DNA of 16,211 bases from B13-G4 sp030606805 (GTDB lineage Bacteria; Desulfobacterota; Desulfobacteria; Desulfobacterales; ETH-SRB1), in assembly GCA_030606805.1 (NCBI GenBank), contig JAUWFS010000056.1:1-16211 (forward strand), given 5' to 3'. Below, piece after piece: positions 1 through 6,578 of the stretch. Under the pieces are notes generated by a model. The model did no database searches. It saw only the letters and a list, made by a program, of their open reading frames with translations, and was not told the origin of the DNA. Both the position numbers and the translations under genes were made by a program. Within the stretch, counting starts at the first letter, position 1. Each line of letters opens with the position of its first letter.

Positions 1-1
1 A

Positions 2-685
2 AGAATTCGTATCATGTCGGATTTGAAACAGCCTTTGGCTAACATTAATGATAGTGTTAAAAGATCTTTATATATCAAGGAGCTTGCAGAAATTATAGGA
101 ATTGATGAAGCAGCAGTTATGGAAAAGGTGAGGATAGTATCCGGCAATAAAAGCATCAAGCCGAATAAAGAGCTGCCAGACAAGACGCAGGATAGAAATC
201 TTGCGTTAAAGGGTGACAAGCTCGAAAGAAAGATTATTGCAATGATGCTTCAATTTCCCGAAATATTACCTGAAATTATTTCGCGTAATATACTCGATCA
301 TTTCGAAGATGAATCTTTAAAGCTAATTGGTCAAATAGTTCTGAAGCAGGGAGAGCATGAGGACATTCGGGATGAATTGCATGATGTGAGCACCCGGGGC
401 AACGGAATGGTATCTGATATCATTAACAGCATTGACGACAGGGAAAAAAGAAGTATTGTTGCCTCGTTGTCTGTTGCCCCGTTGTCGATTGGTGAAGATA
501 AGTGGGGTCGTGAAGGCTGTCTCAAGTTGTTATCGCAATTTGAGTTATTCCGAAAGCGTCAAAAAAAGACCTTGTTGCAGAAGATAAGGGCAGCAGAGGA
601 ATCTAATGATCATGAGCTGCTTTCAGAATTGTTAAAGAAAAAGCAAATTCAGGTTAGGAAAGGCATAAAATCAAACCTAAATTAA
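2..685 (+). CDS. dnaG: DNA primase DnaG, C-terminal part (5' end outside window)
   Basis: Primase makes the RNA primers for DNA replication and binds the replicative helicase DnaB through its C-terminal domain. The frame is open from the window edge; the ATG at 14 is internal, because codons before it continue the frame (R-I-R-I-M) and the text that follows (PLANINDSVKRSLYIKELAE) matches the segment after the Toprim core, not an N-terminus. About 228 residues are visible: the end of the RNA-polymerase domain, a linker rich in K/E/D, then a helical domain from about residue 75 (LERKIIAMMLQFPEILPEII) that fits the DnaB-binding domain. The zinc-binding and Toprim domains lie upstream of the window. 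rpoD follows in the same direction, as in the classical macromolecular synthesis operon. The C-terminal domain is poorly conserved in general, so identity rests on the linker, the helical domain and the rpoD neighbour. Confidence 0.88.
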   Translation, partial: RIRIMSDLKQPLANINDSVKRSLYIKELAEIIGIDEAAVMEKVRIVSGNKSIKPNKELPDKTQDRNLALKGDKLERKIIAMMLQFPEILPEIISRNILDHFEDESLKLIGQIVLKQGEHEDIRDELHDVSTRGNGMVSDIINSIDDREKRSIVASLSVAPLSIGEDKWGREGCLKLLSQFELFRKRQKKTLLQKIRAAEESNDHELLSELLKKKQIQVRKGIKSNLN

Positions 686-834
686 GCGATTTTTTACTCG
701 ACCTGCACCAATCTCTTGCGCATCAAGGACTTGCGAAAAGTCTCGACATATCCATTGGTCTGCCTACGCTTTTCGCAAATCTTGCTGCATCAAGATCTTG
801 GCACATTTCTTCGCAAAAAATCGCTCAACTTAGG
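676..834. repeat. 159-bp inverted-repeat element between dnaG and rpoD (MITE-like)
   Basis: The gap between dnaG and rpoD is almost filled by one symmetrical element. The outer arms 676-695 and 815-834 are inverted copies matching at 18 of 20 positions. A second pair nests inside: TTGCGAAAAG at 731-740 and CTTTTCGCAA at 769-778, a perfect 10-bp match. The left arm starts 8 bases before the dnaG stop codon, so the last codons of dnaG lie in the element. No open frame of note is inside. It looks like a non-autonomous, MITE-like or REP-like intergenic element, and as RNA would fold into a long cruciform-type hairpin between the two genes. Whether it moves or regulates is not shown. Confidence 0.7.
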
Positions 835-882
835 TTAAGCTAAAAGTTTTGTAATAGTGAAGTCATTAGGAGGCTGAAATAT

Positions 883-2649
883 ATGGCAACTAAATCCGCT
901 GCAAAACGGAAAAATGCAAAAAAAGTCAATAAACAAGCATTGAACAAACTGATTGTAAAAGGTAAAAAGCAAGGTTCTTTAACTTATGACGAGATTAACA
1001 AGGTGTTTCCCGAAGATATGTTATCTTCTGATCAACTTGATGAAGCTCTAATGTTGTTTGACGATCTTGATATTGAAATCGTGGATGAAAAGAAAAGCGA
1101 TGTAGCGGATAACCAGGTAAAGTTAAAAGAAAAATTCAATAAAACCGGGGGTGCTTCTGCTGATGATTTTGGCACAGTAACCGATCCTGTTAAGATGTAT
1201 TTACGTGAGATGGGGCTTGTGACTCTATTAAGCAGAGAAGGAGAGGTTGAAATAGCCAAGAAGATTGAGGCCGGCGAACAGGCTGTTTTAAGGTCGCTTA
1301 TAGATACTACGACAGGAGTTGAATGTATTTTAGATTTAGGTAAACATATTGAAAGCGGCAAGCTTCGTCCAAAACATGTGTTAAGAGATGTTGACGAAGG
1401 AGATACATATGTTGATGAAGTATTACAGATTGAGAGGTTTTTAGGTACCATCCGTTCGATTGAAAAGCTTGACAAAGAAAATGAAGCATACAGGGAAAAT
1501 CTATTTTCATCAAAATTAGACCTGTCTGAACAGCGTAGCATCAAAAGTCGTATAACTCGCAGGAATAATAAAATATTCGACCTGTTAAAAAATTGGCGTT
1601 TAGAAGGAAAAGTAATAGATAAGATTGAAAATATTATAAAAGGCCAGATAGAATGGTTCGATTCTATGAGCAAAATGATTTCTGTGTATGCAGATACAGT
1701 TAACGTATCGGTTGCTGAATTTTGTGTCAATTTAAAGACAAAGAAAAAATTTGTTAAATGGATTAACGGCAGTTGTGATTTGACTATAGATAAGGGAACC
1801 TTACTATATACGCAACTTAAGAAGATTCACGAAGAGATAAAAGAAAAAGAATACGCCATAAAGGCTAACGACCGGACTTTAAAAAAGATTATGTCAGGTG
1901 TTGAGGAAGGACGTCTAATAGCTAAAGCAGCTAAGGGTGAGTTAACCAGGGCGAATTTACGGCTGGTTGTCAGCATTGCAAAAAAATATACTAATAGAGG
2001 TCTTCAGTTCCTTGATCTGATTCAGGAAGGCAATATCGGCCTTATGAAGGCTGTGGATAAATTTGAGTATCGCCGTGGTTATAAATTCAGTACATATGCA
2101 ACATGGTGGATAAGGCAGGCCATAACAAGGGCAATTGCCGATCAGGCAAGGACTATTCGAATTCCAGTCCATATGATAGAGACTATTAATAAGCTGATCC
2201 GTACATCCAGATATTTGGTGCAGGAGCTTGGACGTGAGCCTAAGCCTGAGGAGATAGCAAATAAAATGGAGATACCTATTGATAAGGTTCGCAAGGTATT
2301 AAAAATTGCACGAGAACCTATTTCACTGGAGACACCTATCGGCGAAGAAGAGGACAGCCATCTTGGTGATTTCATTGAAGACAAAAAGTTTATGCTTCCT
2401 TCAGATGCCACTGTAAGTCTGAATCTTGCTGAACAGACAAGAAAGATACTTGCAACATTAACTCCGCGGGAAGAAAAAGTTTTGCGTATGCGATTCGGAA
2501 TCGGCGAAAAAGCAGATCATACTCTTGAGGAGGTTGGGCAGGATTTTGCGGTAACACGAGAAAGAATCAGGCAGATAGAGGCAAAAGCTTTGAGAAAACT
2601 AAGGCATCCAACTAGAAGCCGTAAATTGAAAAGTTTTATCGAAACCTAA
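883..2649 (+). CDS. rpoD: RNA polymerase primary sigma factor RpoD (sigma70)
   Basis: Housekeeping sigma factor that directs RNA polymerase to -35/-10 promoters. The 588 residues show the full group 1 layout: a basic N-terminus and region 1.1 (about residues 15-80), region 1.2 (about 101-133, DPVKMYLREMG), a long acidic non-conserved insert (about 135-345), region 2 (about 354-430, with LRLVVSIAKKYTNRGLQFLD and the -10-recognising YATWWIRQAI), region 3 (about 435-510) and region 4 (about 515-580, with LTPREEKVLRMRFG and the -35 helix-turn-helix VTRERIRQIEAKALRKL). Length is normal for proteobacterial RpoD. The ATG at 883 has an excellent ribosome binding site, AGGAGG at 868-873, nine bases upstream. 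It follows dnaG and probably shares its transcript, with the 676-834 element in between. Confidence 0.98.
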   Translation: MATKSAAKRKNAKKVNKQALNKLIVKGKKQGSLTYDEINKVFPEDMLSSDQLDEALMLFDDLDIEIVDEKKSDVADNQVKLKEKFNKTGGASADDFGTVTDPVKMYLREMGLVTLLSREGEVEIAKKIEAGEQAVLRSLIDTTTGVECILDLGKHIESGKLRPKHVLRDVDEGDTYVDEVLQIERFLGTIRSIEKLDKENEAYRENLFSSKLDLSEQRSIKSRITRRNNKIFDLLKNWRLEGKVIDKIENIIKGQIEWFDSMSKMISVYADTVNVSVAEFCVNLKTKKKFVKWINGSCDLTIDKGTLLYTQLKKIHEEIKEKEYAIKANDRTLKKIMSGVEEGRLIAKAAKGELTRANLRLVVSIAKKYTNRGLQFLDLIQEGNIGLMKAVDKFEYRRGYKFSTYATWWIRQAITRAIADQARTIRIPVHMIETINKLIRTSRYLVQELGREPKPEEIANKMEIPIDKVRKVLKIAREPISLETPIGEEEDSHLGDFIEDKKFMLPSDATVSLNLAEQTRKILATLTPREEKVLRMRFGIGEKADHTLEEVGQDFAVTRERIRQIEAKALRKLRHPTRSRKLKSFIET

Positions 2650-2650
2650 G

Positions 2651-2689
2651 GGTTCGGAAAAAAATGACCAACTTATTTTTTTTCGAGCC
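2651..2689 (+). terminator. Hairpin after rpoD, probable terminator
   Basis: Two bases after the rpoD stop codon, 2651-2664 (GGTTCGG followed by seven A) can pair with 2676-2689 (T-run followed by CGAGCC). This gives 14 pairs, two of them G-U, around an 11-base loop. The T-run is in the stem rather than after it, so this is not a textbook intrinsic terminator, though the A-rich upstream arm would let it work in either direction. Its position between rpoD and an independent tRNA promoter supports a terminator role. Confidence 0.5.
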
Positions 2690-2695
2690 TAATAC

Positions 2696-2724
2696 TTGAC
2701 AAAAAGTTTCCATAAAGTTATTAA
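2696..2724 (+). promoter_or_regulatory. Sigma70-type promoter of the tRNA-Met gene
   Basis: A perfect -35 box TTGACA (2696-2701) is followed, after a 17-base spacer, by TATTAA (2719-2724) as the -10 box. The expected transcription start is near 2731, about six bases before the mature tRNA 5' end. The spacing, the consensus -35 and the position right before a stable RNA gene make this the best promoter in the window. Confidence 0.75.
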
Positions 2725-2736
2725 ATAAAATTCTAC

Positions 2737-2809
2737 GGGCCCATAGCTCAGCTGGCAGAGCCACCGGCTCATAACCGGTCGGTCCCTGGTTCGAATCCAG
2801 GTGGGCCCA
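2737..2809 (+). tRNA. tRNA-Met (anticodon CAT), elongator type
   Basis: The 73-base cloverleaf is complete: acceptor GGGCCCA (2737-2743) pairs with TGGGCCC (2802-2808), with A as discriminator at 2809. The D-stem is GCTC/GAGC, the anticodon stem ACCGG/CCGGT with loop CTCATAA, and the T-arm CCTGG-TTCGAAT-CCAGG. The CCA tail is not encoded. The first pair is a normal G-C, and the anticodon stem lacks the three G-C pairs typical of the initiator, so it is not tRNA-fMet. The alternative is tRNA-Ile2, whose CAT anticodon is modified to lysidine; the sequence alone does not rule this out, but elongator Met is more likely. It has its own promoter and terminator. Confidence 0.93.
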
Positions 2810-2817
2810 TTTCTTGT

Positions 2818-2847
2818 GGCGTGGGTGTGAAGAACCACGCCTTTTTT
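2818..2847 (+). terminator. Intrinsic terminator of the tRNA-Met gene
   Basis: A perfect 7-bp stem, GGCGTGG (2818-2824) with CCACGCC (2835-2841), encloses a 10-base loop and is followed at once by six T (2842-2847). It starts eight bases after the tRNA discriminator. The NIF3-family start codon lies only 12 bases after the T-run. Confidence 0.85.
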
Positions 2848-2858
2848 GTGATTTAGAA

Positions 2859-3977
2859 ATGATTGCAAAAATATTTGATATAATTAAGGCGATGGAAAGC
2901 TTTGCGCCATTCCATCTTGCTGAAGAATGGGATAATGTCGGATTACAGGTCGGGCAAAATGACTGGCCGGTAAAAAAAGTCTGGATCGCCTTAGATCCTG
3001 CTCCCGATGTTGTTGAGGTTGCCTGCAGCAAGGATGTTGACCTGATCATTGCACATCATCCACTGATATTTCGTCCTTTAAAATCCATTGATTTCAGCAC
3101 TCCTGTTGGTTATGTGATCAATATGGCTGTCAGGCACCGCACAGGTATCTTTTCAGCACATACCAACCTCGACAGCGCAAAAGATGGTATAAACGATGTT
3201 ATTGCAAAACGTATCGGTCTAAAGAACTTGAAGGTTCTGGGAAAGGTCAGGGGGGCTGAAAATTACAAGCTTGTATTTTACGTGCCTGTTGAGTATGAGC
3301 AAAAAGTTTTAGACTCACTTTTTGAAACCAGCGCAGGAGAAATTGGAAATTATTCATGTTGCTCTTTCAGGAATAAAGGAAAAGGTACTTTCAGGCCAGG
3401 CTCTCAGACAAATCCATTTATCGGCAAACCAGGTGAGATTACTCAGACAGATGAAATAAGAATAGAAGCCATTGTACAAAAAAGTGATCTCAAAAGCGTT
3501 ATCCGGCATGTGAAAAAGCACCACCCTTATGAGCTGATGGCATATGATATTTATCCGCTTATAACTCAAGAGAATACTCAGGGTATCGGTCGTATTGGAG
3601 AACTTGATGAGAAAAAAGAGCTTGCTGATTTTGCATTGGAAATTAAAAAAATACTTAAACTAAAATCAGTAAAAATCGCCGGAAAACCGGATCTGCCTGT
3701 TAAGTCTGTATCTGTGTGTACCGGCAGCGGGTCAAGCCTGATGAATAACTTTTTTTCATCCGGATCTCAAGTTTATATAAGCGGGGATTTGGGTTATCAT
3801 GATGCAAGGGCTGTCGAGGCCGCAAATCTTGGCCTCATTGATATAGGACATTTTGCATCTGAGCACTTAATGGTTGAAGTGCTGGCGGAACGTCTTCAAA
3901 AAGTTCTTGTTGAAAGTGAGTTTAATGTAAAAGTTGAGGCATGTAAACTTGAAAAGGATCCGTTTGTTATTTTATAG
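2859..3977 (+). CDS. NIF3/YqfO-family dinuclear metal-centre protein (GTP cyclohydrolase I type 2 / NIF3 family)
   Basis: A member of the widespread NIF3 family, soluble proteins that form toroidal hexamers and bind two metal ions per subunit; the physiological role is unsettled. The 372 residues carry the N-terminal half (AEEWDNVGLQVG at about 21-32), the metal-binding IIAHHPLIF (H66, H67) and HTNLDS (H101, D105), and the C-terminal IGHFASEH (H331, E335, H336). A roughly 100-residue region in the middle (about 128-230) fits the PII/CutA-like insert of the longer YqfO-type members. The ATG at 2859 was chosen because family members begin this way (a helix about 15 residues before FAPxxLAExWDNVGLQVG). 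A TTG at 2814 is in frame, but its first codons encode the tRNA terminator. No clear ribosome binding site or promoter lies between terminator and ATG. The stop codon lies inside the 3972-4079 palindrome. Confidence 0.9.
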   Translation: MIAKIFDIIKAMESFAPFHLAEEWDNVGLQVGQNDWPVKKVWIALDPAPDVVEVACSKDVDLIIAHHPLIFRPLKSIDFSTPVGYVINMAVRHRTGIFSAHTNLDSAKDGINDVIAKRIGLKNLKVLGKVRGAENYKLVFYVPVEYEQKVLDSLFETSAGEIGNYSCCSFRNKGKGTFRPGSQTNPFIGKPGEITQTDEIRIEAIVQKSDLKSVIRHVKKHHPYELMAYDIYPLITQENTQGIGRIGELDEKKELADFALEIKKILKLKSVKIAGKPDLPVKSVSVCTGSGSSLMNNFFSSGSQVYISGDLGYHDARAVEAANLGLIDIGHFASEHLMVEVLAERLQKVLVESEFNVKVEACKLEKDPFVIL

Positions 3978-4079
3978 ACTTTCAGATAAATATTTTCACT
4001 GCGTTATCAGTCGTCGACGTATAACTAATACGCCTTCCTCCTTCTATCCTTGTGAAATTAATTATCTGAAAGTCTATAA
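3972..4079. repeat. 108-bp palindromic element overlapping the NIF3-gene stop codon
   Basis: The ends 3972-3989 and 4062-4079 are perfect 18-bp inverted copies (core TAGACTTTCAGATAA on the left). Symmetry continues inward with mismatches: TTTTCAC at 3993-3999 against GTGAAA at 4052-4057. The centre holds the self-complementary CGTCGACG at 4012-4019. The left arm includes the TAG stop codon of the upstream gene (3975-3977), and the right arm ends 26 bases before the next start codon. No coding capacity is apparent. It resembles a small MITE or REP-type element; as RNA it would form a long 3' hairpin on the upstream mRNA. Confidence 0.75.
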
Positions 4080-4105
4080 TAAGGAACGATTAGAGAGTTG
4101 AGGAT

Positions 4106-4816
4106 ATGAAGGAACATATAGATAATCTGGTAAAACTTCAAGGGATCGAGACAGAAAGCAACGAAATCAGATCGATTCTAAGTAACGATACTCAAAGGTT
4201 GAACAGTCTTTCTTGCAGGTTTAATGAGTTTGAGCAGACTACGAAAGATGAAGAATTAAGGCTTAATGAGCTGAAAAAGAGTTATGGTTTATATCAATCT
4301 GATGTAGAAATAAATATCTCCCGGTTAAAAAAAAGTCAGGAGAGACTTGCATCTATTAAAACAAACAAAGAATACCAGTCATTATTAAAGGAAATTGAAG
4401 ATGTTAAGATAATGAATTCTCAAATTGAAGATCAAATGCTCGAATGCCTTGAACAAATGGATGATATCGAGAGAGTTCTGGCTGATAGAAATAATGAATA
4501 TGAAAAGCTTTCCAAGCAGGTTAATAAAGAAAAGCAGACTATAGATCATGAAACAGAAAAGAATAATAAAAGGGTTGCTGAACTTGATACTGAATGGAAG
4601 AAATTTTCCGATAAAATTGATCCTCAGTTGTTAAAAACATATCTTATGGTAAGAGATAAGGCTGGAGGAATTGCAGTTGTGTCTGTAAAGGATGCGGTGT
4701 GCCGTGGATGTAATATAAACATTCCTCCACAGATGTATAATGATCTTCAGCGCTGCGACAGCTTGAAGTTCTGTCCAAATTGTCAGAGAATAATTTATTA
4801 CTGGAAGGACACTTAA
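4106..4816 (+). CDS. Coiled-coil protein with C-terminal zinc ribbon (CT398/DUF164 type)
   Basis: The 236-residue protein is hydrophilic. Residues about 5-175 are rich in K, E, L, N and Q with heptad-like spacing, which indicates long antiparallel coiled coils. The last 40 residues hold a zinc ribbon: CRGC (C199, C202) and CPNC (C223, C226), with the conserved INIPPQMYND between. This is the layout of the CT398-like zinc-ribbon family (structure known from Chlamydia, cellular role not established; nucleic-acid or protein scaffold roles have been suggested). It lies between a NIF3-family gene and rnpB, a neighbourhood I recognise as common in Deltaproteobacteria. Start at ATG 4106: GAGG at 4100-4103 is rather close (two bases), with GAGAG at 4093-4097 as an alternative binding site. 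No membrane segment or signal peptide. Confidence 0.85.
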   Translation: MKEHIDNLVKLQGIETESNEIRSILSNDTQRLNSLSCRFNEFEQTTKDEELRLNELKKSYGLYQSDVEINISRLKKSQERLASIKTNKEYQSLLKEIEDVKIMNSQIEDQMLECLEQMDDIERVLADRNNEYEKLSKQVNKEKQTIDHETEKNNKRVAELDTEWKKFSDKIDPQLLKTYLMVRDKAGGIAVVSVKDAVCRGCNINIPPQMYNDLQRCDSLKFCPNCQRIIYYWKDT

Positions 4817-4832
4817 TCCGGATAAACCGGAA

Positions 4833-5028
4833 AAGTGCCTAAAATGCCTAAAGTGCTCTAAAGTGCCTAAAGTTGTGGTACGCCTTCGGCGTGCTGATCA
4901 ATAACCAAAGCCACAAGGATTTGCAATCGCTCTCTTGCCGGAGAGTTGAGGGTATAAAGAAACCCATATAAATGGCAGGATTCCTTAACTTTAGGCATTT
5001 TAGGCACTTTAATATACTTTAGGCACTT
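4833..5028. repeat. Copy A of the 9-nt-unit inverted-repeat element (upstream of rnpB)
   Basis: Each arm (4833-4874 and 4987-5028, 42 bases) is a short array of the unit TAAAGTGCC with variants TAAAATGCC, TAAAGTGCTC and TAAAGTATAT, ending in TAAAGTT next to the core. The right arm is the left arm inverted, with the units in a different order. The core near the left arm has the small hairpin ACGCC-TTC-GGCGT (about 4880-4892). The core matches the reverse complement of copy B at both ends, so it lies inverted relative to B and C. The last 49 bases (4980-5028) are identical to 9514-9562 of copy C. No gene is visible between 4817 and rnpB. Confidence 0.8.
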
Positions 5029-5096
5029 GTGACTAAAGATAACAAGCGTAGAGCAAAATTGCCTGAAGTGTAAATTAAAGAACTCTATGCGCTAAA

Positions 5097-5102
5097 TACA
5101 AT
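5097..5102 (+). promoter_or_regulatory. Possible -10 box of the rnpB promoter
   Basis: TACAAT at 5097-5102 matches five of six consensus positions and lies about 12 bases before the first paired base of the RNase P RNA. The matching -35 position (about 5074-5080, TTAAAG) is poor. Plausible from position, but weak from sequence alone. Confidence 0.4.
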
Positions 5103-5113
5103 GTAAAACAGTG

Positions 5114-5513
5114 CGGTCGGAGCAGTCCAAACGATCGCTGGATCATCTTGTTTGATCTGGAGGAAAGTCCGAACACCGCAGGGCAGGGTGCTTCATAACG
5201 TGAAGTCGCGGCAACGTGAAGGAAAGTGCAACAGAAAGTATACCGCCCAGTGAGTTTCAGGCTGCGCCTGACTTACAGGGTAAGGGTGAAAAGGTGCGGT
5301 AAGAGCGCACCAGTTCCCCGGGTGACCGGGGAAGCTTGGTAAACCCCACCTGGTGCAAGACCAAATAGAGGAGTGTTTGAGGGTAGCCCGTCCGAGCTCC
5401 CGGGTAGGTCGCAAGAGGTGCCGGGCAACCGGCACACATAGATGAATGATCGTTGCCCTGTTGGGGGTAACCCTTGCAGGGAACAAAATTCGGCTTATGG
5501 ACTGTTCCGGCCG
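5114..5513 (+). ncRNA. rnpB: RNase P RNA (M1-like, bacterial type A)
   Basis: Catalytic RNA of RNase P, which removes 5' leaders from tRNA precursors. Conserved blocks appear in order: GAGGAAAGTCCGAACACCGC (about 5159-5178) followed by AGGGCAGGGTGC, ACAGAAAGTATACCGCCC, GGTAAGGGTGAAAAGGTGCG, GGTAAACCCCACCTGGTGCA with GACCAAATAG, GATGAATGATCGTTGCCC, and ACAAAATTCGGCTTAT near the 3' end. The ends were set by helix P1: 5114-5128 pairs with 5499-5513 (CGGTCGG.. with ..CCGGCCG, some G-U). About 400 bases is normal for type A. Boundaries may be off by a few bases. The gene lies between element copies A and B; B begins ten bases after P1 and ends in a run of T, so B may act as the terminator. Open frames seen on the minus strand here are chance frames in the RNA gene. 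Confidence 0.96.
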
Positions 5514-5523
5514 TTTTGAACAT

Positions 5524-5715
5524 AAGTGCCTAAAGTGAGCTAAAGTATGTTAAAGTGCCTAAAGTTAAGGTGTTCTGCCATTTTATATAAAGATTTTTTG
5601 AGTTATTAATACATAAGAAAGTGTAACAGTTTCTATTCCCATGTTATTAATTAGCACGCCGAAGGCGTACCATAACTTTAGGCATTTTAGGCACTTTAAT
5701 ATATTTTAGGCACTT
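5524..5715. repeat. Copy B of the 9-nt-unit inverted-repeat element (downstream of rnpB)
   Basis: Arms 5524-5565 and 5674-5715 consist of TAAAGTGCC-type units; the left arm carries two 10-base variants (TAAAGTGAGC, TAAAGTATGT), the right arm TAAAATATAT. The core has the hairpin ACGCC-GAA-GGCGT near the right arm (about 5656-5668). Core ends match copy A only after reverse complementing, and match copy C directly. The right arm runs into five T (5714-5718), so a transcript from rnpB could end here. The stretch 5514-5819 holds this element and a roughly 100-base AT-rich leader before sufC, with no gene visible. Confidence 0.8.
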
Positions 5716-5807
5716 TTTGCTCAGCAATTCATCTATTCTATTCTATCGTACCGAATTGATTAGGCAAAAAATGGTAATTCCTATACAATTGAATAGCGGA
5801 AACTGGT

Positions 5808-5813
5808 GAGGTG
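5808..5813 (+). promoter_or_regulatory. Ribosome binding site of sufC (decides the start)
   Basis: GAGGTG at 5808-5813 stands eight bases (counted from GAGG) before the ATG at 5820. It overlaps the in-frame GTG at 5811, which therefore cannot be the start served by this site. The ATG is preferred. Confidence 0.7.
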
Positions 5814-5819
5814 AAAACT

Positions 5820-6578
5820 ATGCTGCAGATTGAAGAACTTAAAGTAGAAGTCGGGAATAAAACCATACTTAAAAATGTTAATATGGAAATCCCGAAAGGA
5901 GAAACCCATATACTTTTCGGTCCAAACGGGTCCGGGAAGACAAGTCTGATGATGACCTTAATGGGATTTTCAGGCTATAATGTTACTCATGGGAAAATTA
6001 CATTCAAAGATGAAGACATCACGTACATGCCTATTCACGAGCGTGCAAGACTCGGTATCGGGGTGTCATTCCAGAGGCCTCCGACTATTAACGGCTTAAA
6101 AACAAGGTCTATAGTTAAAATATGCAGCGGCGGTCGCCCTATTGATATAGATGAACTTTCCAAACAGCTTAAATTTTCTGATTTTTTAGATCGAGATGTA
6201 AATCATAACTTTTCCGGTGGAGAAATTAAACGTTCCGAGCTGCTCCAGCTCACGGCGCAGCAACCCGACCTTGTACTGCTTGATGAACCTGAATCAGGTG
6301 TTGACCTTGAAAGCATTGTCCTTATTGGTGATACTATAAATTCTCTTTTGCAAAGGGGGATTAAATGCCCCAAGGAACAGCCTCATAAAAACTTTGTGGA
6401 AAAAAGGACTAAATCCGCACTGGTTATTACTCATACCGGCCATATCCTTAATTATATAACGGCTGACAAGGGGCAGGTGCTTTATAACGGTGTTCTTTGC
6501 TGTTCAAGAAATGCAAGGGAAATTTTAAACTGGATTAGAGAATACGGCTATGAGGAGTGTGTAAGATGCACGATATAG
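5820..6578 (+). CDS. sufC: SufC-type ABC ATPase of the iron-sulfur assembly system (SmsC-like)
   Basis: Cytosolic ATPase that works with SufB/SufD-type scaffold proteins in building Fe-S clusters. The 252 residues show the complete nucleotide-binding fold: Walker A GPNGSGKT (34-41), Q-loop SFQRPP, ABC signature FSGGEIKRSEL (S132-G134), Walker B LVLLDEPESGVD (D155, E156) and the switch histidine in VITHTG (H205). SGGExKRxE and DEPESGVD are SufC hallmarks that separate it from transport ATPases. An insert of about 20 residues (IKCPKEQPHKNFVEKRTKS) stands between the D-loop and the switch histidine, longer than in Escherichia coli SufC. It overlaps sufB by 13 bases. No membrane permease, SufS or SufE gene lies nearby. 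This arrangement fits the two-component SMS (SmsCB) type described in anaerobes. Confidence 0.93.
   Translation: MLQIEELKVEVGNKTILKNVNMEIPKGETHILFGPNGSGKTSLMMTLMGFSGYNVTHGKITFKDEDITYMPIHERARLGIGVSFQRPPTINGLKTRSIVKICSGGRPIDIDELSKQLKFSDFLDRDVNHNFSGGEIKRSELLQLTAQQPDLVLLDEPESGVDLESIVLIGDTINSLLQRGIKCPKEQPHKNFVEKRTKSALVITHTGHILNYITADKGQVLYNGVLCCSRNAREILNWIREYGYEECVRCTI
6552..6557 (+). promoter_or_regulatory. Ribosome binding site of sufB inside sufC
   Basis: GAGGAG at 6552-6557 lies eight bases before the ATG at 6566. An in-frame GTG at 6557 overlaps the site and so is not a credible start. The site is inside the sufC coding region, consistent with translational coupling. Confidence 0.7.

Noticed and set aside
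1032..1730. 232-codon open frame on the minus strand inside rpoD
   Set aside because: It is antisense to the low-complexity acidic insert of RpoD; serine-rich translation typical of a shadow frame, and the sense frame is certain.
2737..2809. Initiator tRNA-fMet
   Set aside because: First acceptor pair is G-C and the anticodon stem lacks three consecutive G-C pairs on the loop side, both needed for the bacterial initiator.
2814..2858. TTG at 2814 as start of the NIF3-family protein
   Set aside because: It would translate the intrinsic terminator stem, and the extra 15 residues have no match to the family N-terminus; ATG 2859 fits.
5193..5523. Two open frames on the minus strand (97 and 88 codons)
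   Set aside because: Both lie in the RNase P RNA gene, overlap each other in different frames, and encode no recognisable protein; they are chance frames in a GC-rich structured RNA.
4833..5715. CRISPR array from the short repeated units
   Set aside because: Units are 9-10 bases, directly adjacent without spacers and arranged as inverted arms; no cas gene nearby.
5716..5819. Regulator site or promoter before sufC (TTGATT at 5756, TATACAAT at 5782)
   Set aside because: The spacing between the boxes is 20-22 bases and no symmetrical operator of the IscR/Rrf2 kind could be drawn; too weak to list.
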